Origin: Craspedostauros australis
Lineage: Eukaryota > Bacillariophyta > Bacillariophyceae > Mastogloiales > Achnanthaceae
Direction: 5' to 3'
Assembly: GCA_026770025.1 (NCBI GenBank)
Contig: JAMXDE010000065.1
Span: 124,001 to 188,000, forward strand
DNA length: 64,000 bases
In this document: in pieces, positions 11,146-21,520 of the stretch
Numbering within the stretch: the stretch's first letter is position 1
Layout of the letters: every line of letters begins with the position of its first letter
Notes under the pieces: generated by a model
Database searches by the model: none
Seen by the model: the letters and a program-made list of their open reading frames with translations, nothing else
What the model was told of the DNA's origin: nothing
Position numbers and translations under genes: made by a program

Positions 11146-12615
11146 TCATTCTTCAAAGTAGATCCTCCACAAACACAGACCACCGGGCGGCGCTGCACAA
11201 TTGTATGAGCGATCCATCCTCTCGATCCTTCGTATCCATCGGTTGGGCTGTTCGTCGTTGCCCTGTGGCTCTTCGATGGTGGCTGAGGCATCCAGCAGCA
11301 GCGAGTTCACCATCTTGCGAATCATCCGTTTGAGAAATCGGTTTGCGCGGATTTGAAAGACGAGAGCGCCATCGTATTCCGGCCCTACCGCCGCCCCTAC
11401 TGATACAACTGCTGATGATGGTGATGATGATGATGAGGTTGATCCTTCCTGTTCATGCTTGCGCCATACCTTGTTGAAGCCCGGAATGGCATCCTCCAAC
11501 TCAGCGATGCCAGATGTGCGGAGCTGCTGCTGATCATTGGATACTTCATCTACGTCTTCAACATCGACTCTGCCCGAACCCGTTACCAACCAACATCGTC
11601 CTGCTTGAATGGTGCAATCCGCCGACTGTGTCAATATCCTGCCTTTGCTCAACGAGGTGTAATCCATCGATTGGTTCATGACAGATGCGAAGAACTGGTT
11701 CACCGTCTTCACCATGAGTCTGGCATATTGAAGACATACTGTCTTGCGCAAAGGAAGGATGTAGATGTATTCACGAGCCGTCGCTTGGAATGTGGGATGG
11801 AAGCTGGATGATACATGATATGCATCATCGATTCTCATGAATGGTGTGGTACTAGTTCGGTTGCTGAGCTTCAGGGCATCCCAGGCTTCTTTCATGCCAT
11901 TTGGAGTTGCATCTGTCTCATTGACTTCATTCGCTTCATGTGTTTCACTGCTGCCATCTCGCAACAACCGATTGACATCCGCAACTAGACGATCGAGATC
12001 TGGTGTGGCCGTTGATTTGGCTGATAGCGAGAAGGAGAGCACGTTCGCCTTGGCCGAAACACCAGCATCCGTCCGGCCTGCAACGGTCAGTCGAACGATT
12101 GTCTCAGCCTCGATGATGCCTTGATACCGCAAACACTTGGACACTGCGTCTGTGAGAACGCCGCGGACCGTCGGCGCAGTGATGGTGGGGTTGAACTCGT
12201 ATCCGCCCAGGAAGGAGGGTCCATGATACGATACGATCAAGGCGTATGTTGGTCGCAACCGCCGCCGCGGATCTCTGTGCGGCACGAACGGTGGGAACCG
12301 TGGCGGTTGCGGTATGTCGAGATCCTGGAAGAGTTCTGGAATGCCTGAGAACTGATGGGAATCATTGGGAGGTAACTCATCGATGAAAGGATGCCTGTAT
12401 TTGCCTGCTTGATACGGTTGGTCATCCTGAGGTTGTGGCACGTCATGGTGGAGACTGTTGCTCTGTCGATCTGATGGCTTCCATGATGACTGCCATGGTG
12501 GCTTCTGCGCTGAGGGTTGGAAGCACGCGGTTGATCTTTGAGGAGACAGGGTAACGCACAGTATGCCGAAGATGACCACAACGCATCTGCAGAAACGGTC
12601 TGCTTCTCCACTCAT
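11146..12615 (-). CDS. tRNA pseudouridine synthase, TruA family (copy B)
   Basis: The predicted protein has 489 residues and is the duplicate of the gene at 1820-3280. The catalytic GRTDAGV and the N-terminal targeting-like segment are unchanged. It differs by a longer Ser run before AVVSVGAAVG, a shorter EVN repeat in the middle, and several substitutions, mostly in the C-terminal half; the N-terminal half is nearly identical. The differences keep the frame open, so both copies look functional. Like copy A it converges on the end of a protease gene. Confidence 0.88.
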   Translation of the reverse strand: MSGEADRFCRCVVVIFGILCVTLSPQRSTACFQPSAQKPPWQSSWKPSDRQSNSLHHDVPQPQDDQPYQAGKYRHPFIDELPPNDSHQFSGIPELFQDLDIPQPPRFPPFVPHRDPRRRLRPTYALIVSYHGPSFLGGYEFNPTITAPTVRGVLTDAVSKCLRYQGIIEAETIVRLTVAGRTDAGVSAKANVLSFSLSAKSTATPDLDRLVADVNRLLRDGSSETHEANEVNETDATPNGMKEAWDALKLSNRTSTTPFMRIDDAYHVSSSFHPTFQATAREYIYILPLRKTVCLQYARLMVKTVNQFFASVMNQSMDYTSLSKGRILTQSADCTIQAGRCWLVTGSGRVDVEDVDEVSNDQQQLRTSGIAELEDAIPGFNKVWRKHEQEGSTSSSSSPSSAVVSVGAAVGPEYDGALVFQIRANRFLKRMIRKMVNSLLLDASATIEEPQGNDEQPNRWIRRIERMDRSYNCAAPPGGLCLWRIYFEE

Positions 12616-13047
12616 GATGCCATAGCTTTCTCCTTCTCTTCACAAGTATAATATCATATAATATAATGGTATGTTCTGGTGGTACTGGTGATTCTGGTTT
12701 GCTTGTTGCATTCCTTTGTGAATGTATTGTGTGATGTGTTCACATGGAGGTGTCGTTTGTTCGTTCCTTGTTGCCTCAGTTTGATGTTGGTGGTTGATTG
12801 GTTGGAGAAGATTCGTTTTGGCGCCATGATAACGGCAAAATAACGCCCGCCAATCACGTGTGTGAGACACGATCCAAACCAAAAAGTGATGCCAACCACA
12901 ACTACCCAATCTGAGAGGATGTTCCTGAACTAACTAACACCTTTCACTGTGTCGACATCTTCCCTTCGGACCGCGCGTGATAAGACAAGACCATCGAGAC
13001 CAATGATCCAGGGAGCTTCCACTCCGCGAGTACGGAGCCATCATGCT
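12616..13047. other. TruA-FTO spacer (copy B)
   Basis: This duplicates 3281-3712. It has no gene and the same AT-rich block upstream of TruA (about 12646-12668). Confidence 0.5.
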
Positions 13048-15205
13048 CTACTTATCGTGTTTCAATTGGACAAACGCACTACGAGCTTGGATTGGAGTGA
13101 CACACGCTACATCGTCGTGACCAATTCCAATAGATCTGTCCCTGGAAGAATCGGACGATCGTGGACTTGTGTGGGGAGGCTTGGCTGTAGTGCATCGCGA
13201 TCTGCTGGACTTGTCCCATCGCACCTGCTGCTGCCTCTGCTGTTCAGATGTCGTCTCACAATGATACTCAGCGGCATGCTGGAGGATACAGAGGATATCA
13301 TAGGTCCGTTGTTCGAGCTGCTCCCAATAACGGAACAGTGTCATGACTGGCTGCTCCCAGTACGCCCGCAGAAGCTGCTTGTGCTCGCGTCCCTGGATGA
13401 AGAATTGGCGCAGCCATTCGTTCTCCAGCTCGTCCAAAGTGATTTGTTCGGATCTCCATCGCTTGGATCCGTTGCGATGGAAGTTGTCAACAGCGGTCCT
13501 GCATTTGTGGATCATGTCGTGCACGTTGTGACCGACCCTCAGCAAGCGATGTGTGGAGGAGAAGCGCGTGGTTGTGACTTGGTCGGCATCTGCGCCATCG
13601 CTCGATGAGGTATGTACCAGCACAGCGTGCTGATGGTGATGGTTGTGATCGTCGAGCAGGTAGTAGGCACACCCCGATGGCAACGTGACAGCAACCGGCG
13701 GGCTTTCCTTCTCAACGCTGATATCGCCAAGGTGTTTCTGCTTCGGTCCTTCCGCGTTGTGCGTCACTCGCAATGCAACGGACCAGTCGTGCTCGTGCTT
13801 CTTTGCGAAGCTCATACCTGCCTTCGCATCCGCATCCGCATGTCCATGAACATGTTCGTGGACATGCCCGTGTTGTCATGATCCAGAAGATGACTTCAAT
13901 TGGAAGTTGTTGAGATCGAACATCGTCTGATATACGGGAATGGTGGAAAAGTGCTCCAACGAGCTGTCCGCATGCCACAACACTGTGCACTTCGACTCTC
14001 CCAACATGGGCTCATCCTTGAGCCGAGACGATTGGGTCTTCATCTTGTTGATGAGCGTGACGCTGAAGCCCGCACGACCCTGCACCGTGGGTTCTGGCAC
14101 ATTGCGATCCCAACGCTGCTCTCCCAACACTTCCAAATGACGCTGCGTTCGCTGTGTCAAGCATTGGGTTGAGATGATGGATCTGATCGACGGCAACCTG
14201 GACGTCCCCGTTCCACCGCGATGATGTGCATGCTTCGGTGGCAGCATCTGAGGGTGGCACGCTGTGGCCCTCTTGCGCACCATCCACATTTGTATCACAC
14301 CAAGGATGGCTGAACATCCTCAGGCCGAGGGACTTGTACGTCGTTCCTGGATCGCCCAGCAAGCACCGTGTGACGCACGTCTTGACACATCTGCTTCCCA
14401 TCCCTCCCGGTTGCGTCACATCCGTGCGGAACCACCCAGCATGGCCCAAAGTGGACAGAGCTGATTGGACATCCCTTTCCTCCACTGTTGCGGCATCTGT
14501 CTGAGGGTTGGCCAAATCCGTGGAACGGTCCCAGACGCATCTTTCGTAGCATGTGGACATGGCGGATTGAAATGCGTGTCTGTAATCGCCCTCGTTGCGC
14601 AAGAACTCATTCATTTTGGACTGCTTCATTCTCGTTTCAAGCTGAGGGGGCTGCTTGAGCGGAAATGGTGGTGACAGGCGTTGTCCATGTTCCATCCGAC
14701 TTGTTGGGGTGGCATCAACAGAAGTGTTGGGCGGGTTCAACATGCCTGACATTGCTGCTGCTGCTGCTGCTGCTTGGCCATTTCCTCCCTTGCGTTTCTT
14801 TGGTTTGGATGACGGGCATTGATTTGGGCGTGTGTCGCCATCACCACCGGTTGCCCATGCAGCAGCTGCGGCCATCATGAACATCTCATCTTCGCTGCTG
14901 TCCTCATCGCTGGTGCCCCTGTTTCCATTCTCTTTGTCAATGTGGTTGCCTTTGCCATCAACTTTGAAATCAACTTTGAAATCAACTTTGCCATTGATTG
15001 ATCCCTTCCTTCTCTCATTTCCTTCAGGCAACCGGCTACCAGCGGTGGTGATGGCTTGGTGTTTCGTCAAGGCCGTTGGCTGTTGATGCTGTTGATGCTG
15101 TTGATGCTTGCATTCCCTTTGCTTCAGCTTCTTTCGCTGGTTACGTGATATTATATTATATAATAGTTGTGGAGCACTTCCGTTTGGAGCTTCAATGGTT
15201 GGCAT
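13048..15205 (-). CDS. FTO: FTO-like RNA N6-methyladenosine demethylase, reading frame interrupted (copy B)
   Basis: This copy appears base-for-base identical to 3713-5870: all translated segments match. It has the same frame change (about 14130-14200) and the same in-frame TGA (13876-13878). The iron-ligand motif H-A-D and the distal His in FSSTHR are kept. The N-terminal region has a KVDFKVDFKVDG repeat, an acidic SDEDSSEDE patch, two Ala runs and a KPKKRK basic stretch that could be a nuclear localisation signal. Because the copy is identical, its lesions either predate duplication, were spread by conversion, or are not lesions at all (short introns). Confidence 0.82.
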
Positions 15206-16885
15206 GACAGATGGGATTGGTGCTCAAACCATCGTGGTGCCACAGGAGAACAAGTTTGTATGAGAGCAGCGTGTGGTAGAGTAGAGTAGAGTAGAGTGGA
15301 GTGGAGTGGAGTGATGATGTCTGCAATTCGCATTGAAGCTTTGTTGTCCTCCTTCGTCGCTTCGTTTGTTGTTGTGTTGATCGGTTAGTCGGTTGTTTTT
15401 GGATCTTCCCACTTGATGTGTTGGGTGAAGGATTCTGTTGATGCGATCAGTGCCTCGCCAAGATACGATGGGTCGCTGTTCGCATCCTCGATTCGCTGAG
15501 AATAGTCTACAGTGGTCTAGAGAGTCCACTCTCATCTGCGGTCTACGACCTGCGAAAGAGACGGACTTCTTCTTGCAAGACCCTGAGCAAGGCCTGACAC
15601 AAGATCTTCCTCCTTTCTCCGTTCATGGAACCAATCGACGCACCATCACCGCATGGATCTCGAAGGCACTGAAGTCCTACTACTAATATATAGAATAGTA
15701 GGTACTTCCAATTCAGGTTTCGCACGACTTGTGTTCCATCAAGCTCTGCATGCATGTGTTGCGTACCATCATCATCAGCAGCAATGTCCATCTTCCTCCT
15801 TCGCGGAAATGCTGCGAGCATTTTAATATTATCTGTTATAATACTAGAAATAATATATTAGAAGTCGCCAAGTGCAATCCTACGAGCTACACAAGCAACG
15901 TCCCTCTCCCCACAACGTTCTTGCGTCATCTGATGCCTTGATTCCCATGAACATTCTACCACTTCCTGGTTCTGTTCCGAACGGTCTTGTTTCTGCTTCA
16001 GTTTCCCTCTCGCGTCAGCACTTCCGATTGGTTGTCCTCCTCGACCTCCTCGTCGACCATAACTCGCACGGATAGCTGCGCTACTCGCGGATCCCTCCAT
16101 TGCTGAATCTGTTGTCTGCTCGTAGCTCGTACCATCGTCATCACCGCCACGGTGCGCGCGTGTTCATGTTCTTCTGGTCGCCCTCATGCCCAGGCATCCA
16201 TCTGGCTGGAACTCATCTCGTTTGGCTTCGCTCCTTTCATACAATGTTTGCCTTGTGAGGTTCCAGCAAACAGCCTTCGCGCGATTGTTGGCCACCAAAG
16301 AACAACAAATTTGTCTGTGGCATTTTATCAACCAGACACAAGTGACATGTTACAAGTGACGGACAACGAGTGTCATGTCGGTTGCAGGGTGTGGGACATG
16401 TCACTCTCGAGGTTGTCTTAAGTGTAGAGTGCCCGAGAGCGACAGAACAACGCCGAATTCGGTGATGTCCACGATCTGCAAGGGCGCCCCTTCTCACCTC
16501 GAGTGAACTTGGTTGTTTGGCACAGGCAGCATTATTGAACTCATCTTGCACGCTCTGGCCACGAAGGAGCAGTCTCCACCCATGAACATGCAACGTCGCA
16601 GGCGGGGGAGCTTCACTCTCCTTGATCTCCTCTTGTGGGCCACATCGCATCCGTGCTCTGTGCTGTGCTGCGCTGCGCTCGTTGTCGGTACTTCATGAGA
16701 GTCCAACAGCGTGTTGTACGAAGTCTGTGCCGGCCCAATCAAACGAGCGAAAGCAATGTCCACGCTCGTCGGCACCAAAACGCAACGATGGTGGTTGGCG
16801 AAGGAATGGCTGCAGGAGGTATTATGCGAGCTATTATCTGTGCCTGTCCCTCCAATTGCAATCATAATTCCATCCCTCGTCCATC
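15206..16885. other. Intergenic region upstream of protease copy C
   Basis: No supported gene. The first 300 bases match copy A's FTO upstream region, and the last 650 match the region upstream of protease copy B, including the GTGACAT-like cluster. The middle (about 15500-16220) has no counterpart upstream of copy B; this insertion explains why the second unit is about 0.7 kb longer. It is AT-rich around 15825-15860. Confidence 0.55.
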
Positions 16886-19800
16886 ATGAAAGCCTCGCAT
16901 TCCTATCGACAAACCCTCATTGCCGCGCTGCTTGCGGTGATTGCAGTCTCTGCAACATCGGCTGCAGCTCAAACGGTGAGTGAAACGACCCTTTGCGATG
17001 GTTGTTCTCCCTCTCTCTCTCTTGTGACCGTGGATGGGTCGGTCACACCATCTCATCATCCATTCTCAACCTTGCATTCCGCGTCTGCTCAACTCCGTCT
17101 CCCTCCACCCTCCACTCTACATACGGTACAAATATTCACCCTTTTCACAACCACCACACCTTCACCCAATCGATCTCACTCAATCCATTTCAATCCGAAC
17201 GACAATCAGACCACCACCACCACCAACAACAACAACAGTATCCTGAAGGAACCATGCCTCATCACCGCACGCATCACCGGTTTCACTGATGGAACCGATG
17301 CAATCGACCTTTTCTGCAGGCTCAGAGGAGCCGATGCCACATCCCATGGTCCCATCGACATGAAGATCGATGGATTGACGGAACAGTGGGCGATCGATCG
17401 CCAAGCGTTCCCCAGCGCCACCATCCAGCACACCATCTTCATGGAGAACGTCATCGTTGATGACAGCAACTTCACGCTGAAGCTGCCGGATGGCATGACC
17501 ATCAATGACATGCTGCTTGGGCATCATACCGATGGACATACGGATGGACACGGGCATGGACGCGCACTGGACACTCCAGATGTGTTGGGCGTTGGAGACA
17601 AGAAGGTCCTCCTGATTCAGGTTGTGTTTCAGAACAATTACACTGTCCCAAAATCTCTCATTGTGGACAACGTGTTCAATGCGCAGCCCAATTTCACCGA
17701 CCAGTTCGAGGCCATGTCGTTCGGCAAGCTTTCGCTTTCCACAATGCCAACGAATGGCACCGACGATGGGATCCTCACAATTCACTATCCTTCTGAAGTT
17801 GATCCCTACACTCTCAAGAACACGGATGTTGAAAACTACGTCAAGAAATACCTGGCGCTGGAGGCTAAGATCTTTGACGACTTCGATCATTTCATGATTT
17901 TGATGCCGTATTCGACTGACAGTAGTGGTACATCTGGCCTAGCCTGGGCTGGTAAGTTTCAGTGCCATTTTCGGCAACGGGCGTCCCATTTGGGAAATGG
18001 CACATGCACCGCCATGCAGCGCGGCAAACTGTCTTGTGCGCTTCTGCGGCATGAATAGTGATGATGACGGGGCATCGTTTGAGATGATTCTCCTTGACGT
18101 GAACCCAAATCTCCACAGGCCGGCGAGATCATTGCTCAAGACACTGCGGTTATGATTGGATCCACCGTATTATACGAGTGTGATACTGAGATGATCGGTT
18201 TGTTTGCTCTGTTTCCAAGCACCGCAATCTACTCACCCATTCAATTATGTCATTCCATGCGAATCCAACATGTCGTCCATAACGTGCTTCATGCCCAACG
18301 ACAAATCTCAGCTTACGCATACTTGCATGATGAAATCAGCGTGTACAACGGTATTAAAGACTACCCAAACGCACACCGGGGGTTCCAATTGGACACTATC
18401 ATCCACGAACTTGGTCATAACTTCGGCCTGCACCATTCCAATCGATTTGGGATAGAGTACGAAGACCGAAGGTAAGAACCCGAAGATGATCTGGAGCTCA
18501 CGTACAACTGCCGAAGCTGCATGGTGTTAGCTTCTAACAACCACTTCACCACCTCTGCATGCACGCATACACTCACTTTCTCTGCCGCTCTTTCGCTTTC
18601 TCTTTCCTTTTGTACTGTTGCTGGGCTTGTTTCTGTCATTTCTCCTTGGCGGATCAACATGTCTGCAATGAATCGCGCAGTGGGCCATGGGTGGTAGGAA
18701 TTACACTCAATTTTTTCAACGAAACACTTTCTGCGCTCTCGGGTTACAACGGTAAGCATCCTCAGATCTGATGGCGGCAGATCACATGTCCATCAATGCA
18801 GAGCCTGATCGATGCCTTATCCTGAGACAGCCAATTTCATCATCGAAAGAACACTCTGCATGACGCAGCGGGCGGAATCTGGGGACTCAACCAGTGGAGC
18901 TCTCACTGATCCGTTTGTATGCGCTTGTCGGGAATTGCTGATCGAAATTGCCGCCCAATCTATGACGTTCATTGACCGGGGCATGTTGGGCTATTCCCGC
19001 CATACTCGTGTGGCCACTGACTCGTCTCTCCAATGCAATTGCCTTGCCGTGTTTGTTTTGTCTCTCCCACCAAACCTAAAACCACAACGCGTGCACTCAC
19101 CATACGGCATGCCATGTTCCGCACATCTACTCACGTCCCAAACGGAACCAACTGAAATCGAACACGCCCATCTCAAAGGGGCCAAGAGTTGGGAAATGGG
19201 ATGGTATTCTGATCAGACCGTCACACTCACGGCAAGCCAACCCATCGACTTCGAAGGGAGACTCTGTGGTGTGGTAGACTATGATCCCACCGATACAAGC
19301 TACCATGTCATCATCCGAATCGATGATCCCGAGAGCATTTCCAACTACTACGTCGCGTTTAACCGAGCCATCGGTTTCAATGCCGATTCGTCACTAGGCA
19401 GAAACCAAGTGCTCGTCACATCGGCACGTGATCAGACTCCACGCGATGGGGGGACATCCGAGTTAGAGGCCATCCTGGACATGACCCAACCGTCGTACAG
19501 GTCCCTTGGGATTGGACACACAAAGATCTTGGATGGCCTCGTCATTTCCGTTTCCAACATCGATGATGAATCAGCAACTCCAATGTGTGCGACGGTGAGC
19601 GTGAAAGGGGAGTTCAGCCAATCGCCATCCATTGTACCATCCGTTTCTGTTGCGCCATCAGTATCAGCACCACCTTCCAACATACCAAGCGCACCCCCCA
19701 GCCAAGCTCCCACAGAACAGTGCGGAGAGTGGGAATACACAAGGTCCCGTCGAGGCTTGTTTGATGACATCACAAAGTCCTTCAGATTCGATTTGCGTAC

Positions 19801-21270
19801 ACTTAGAGACGTTCAAATCACCGGAATGCGGCTTTTCGTGGCCCCTGGCTTTTCCAATATGCCGTACACGATCTTCTTCCGACCAGATACCTGGGAGGTG
19901 GATGGCAGCTGGACTCAGATCGCATCGGGAAACAACGGAGAAACAGATTCGGATGACTATACGGCCACCCTTCCGTTTGATTCACCTCTGCTCCTGCCAG
20001 CGAATACTGGCACTGTTTCCTTCCGCATCGACATGGCCAATCAAATTCAATTCTCAAGCCAGAGCTCCGCACGCATCGCACCATCCGATACTTTCTCATG
20101 TCCATTTTGCCCATTTGATGTGTATTCTGGACAAGCCAGTTTTGAAATTGGAGACAGTGCGCCCAGCTTCTTCCCAATTACTCCCCCTACTTCATTGGTT
20201 CACATCGAGTTCTGCGATGATCTGGACACCGAGATGCCAACTGGATCGGCTTCTCCTTCAACGACAGTATCACCAACGACCCGACCATCTATCGTTCCCA
20301 CACAGGCGCCGACTACTTCATGTCTCAGTGGAGAGACGGCAGGTCTCCCACGTGAATTCTATAGAGATGAGATTGCGTCTACACGATACGATATTGAGAT
20401 ATTGAGCGGCATCGACATCACGGGCATGAGGCTCGTGTTACCATCGACTGGGAGCCAACCATACACCATCTTCTACCGTCCAAGCACGTGGGACGCACCT
20501 GGTGACTGGACAGAAATCGCGTCCGGAACGATCGAGGGCGAGAGGGAGCGAAGATTTCACAGCTGTGATCACATTTGATCCACACTGTCCTGTTTCGGAG
20601 GCCGACGGCGTGGTCGCCATCCGTGTGGATACACAGACAGAATCATTGTTGGATGCCACGCAGGACTACGAGCCTACACCACCAGACTGGTTCGAATGTG
20701 AGGAATGCCGTTCATCATGTTCCCAGGGATGTCAAGCGAAGAGGTTGGAGAGTATCCGGATGCCGCTTATGAAGGTTACTACGACTTCTTCATGGGATCG
20801 TTGGAGTTCTGCAAAACCGACTCTCTGACAGTGTTGGCTTCGAGTACACCATCGGACATGGCATCCGCTACGCCATCGCTTCTGCCATCACCCGCACCGT
20901 CACCTTCGACGTCATCCAGACCATCGTTCATGCCCTCTCCCACACCGTCATCCGCACCGTCGCCTTCGACGTCATCCAGACCATCGTCCATGCCCTCTCC
21001 CACACCATCATCCGCACCGTCGCCTTCGACGTCATCCAGACCATCGTTCATGCCCTCTCCCACACCGTCATCCGCACCGTCGCCTTCGACGTCATCCAGA
21101 CCATCGTTCATGCCCTCGTCCGTACACATCCTCCGCACCATCGCTCCCGCTCCCGCCCTCGTCACGTACCATCTGTTCAACCAACCCTGGCCTGGAGCAC
21201 GAAGGGAGCGAAGGGGTCAAAATCATCGAAAGAAAGCAAAACGAGCAAGTCCGCCAAATCATCCAAGTGA
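16886..21270 (+). pseudogene. M11 metalloprotease, frameshifted copy C
   Basis: The exons parallel copy B: 16886-16975, 17249-17951, 18312-18471, 18681-18751, then 19179 onward. The signal peptide and the zinc motif HELGHNFGLHH are intact. In exon 4 a one-base loss and a later one-base gain turn SGAMGG into SGPWVVG while keeping the frame. In exon 5 an extra G near 20536 shifts the frame to a TGA at 20576-20578. A compensating loss near 20708 would restore the frame too late. Homology continues through four 60-base Pro/Ser repeats to a Lys/Ser-rich end (KGAKGSKSSKESKTSKSAKS) stopping at 21268-21270, which needs a further frame change. The hydrophobic anchor of copies A and B is absent. It could encode a shorter secreted protease ending at 20578. 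Confidence 0.75.
20881..21120 (+). repeat. 60-base coding minisatellite, four units
   Basis: Four consecutive 60-base units encode variants of a PSPTPSSAPSPSTSSRPSFM repeat in the linker of protease copy C. Copies A and B have other Pro/Ser linkers at this place, so the expansion is specific to this copy. Confidence 0.9.
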
Positions 21271-21520
21271 TCAAGGAGCACCAATGGAGAGGACACCAAG
21301 ATGGCCAGCAAGGTGCGAACGAACGCTAGAAGCGCTCCAAGTGAGGGCCCAAGCGAGGATCGACGCAGTACGAGTACCATACAGCATCTTGCGCTGCACA
21401 CCCGTAAAGCAATTGATAAGTGCAAGACAGAGCTGAGTTTCATGTAGAGTAAGCATGGGCGGAGTAGAAGATGTGAATTGATCAATCCCAAATGTAGCAA
21501 GCAGAGCTCTACGATGGTGC

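Larger units (their letters stand above)
1..21270. repeat. Tandem segmental array of protease-TruA-FTO units
   Basis: The block 313-6230 (protease 3' end, TruA, FTO) recurs at about 9.7-15.5 kb with the same gene order and strands; the offset is 9326 bases before, and 9335 after, a 9-base insertion in TruA. The protease gene at 6853-11021 recurs at 16886-21270, offset about 10.03 kb. Identity is uneven. From about 3616 to 6128 the two copies appear identical, with every reading frame translating the same, whereas the protease repeats and the 3' half of TruA differ at many positions. This pattern suggests duplication plus later local gene conversion. Confidence 0.92.

Noticed and set aside
20779-21180. 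Long acidic minus-strand open frame with repeats (GDGADDGVGEGM)
   Set aside because: It is the complement of the Pro/Ser minisatellite of protease copy C and has no independent coding signal.
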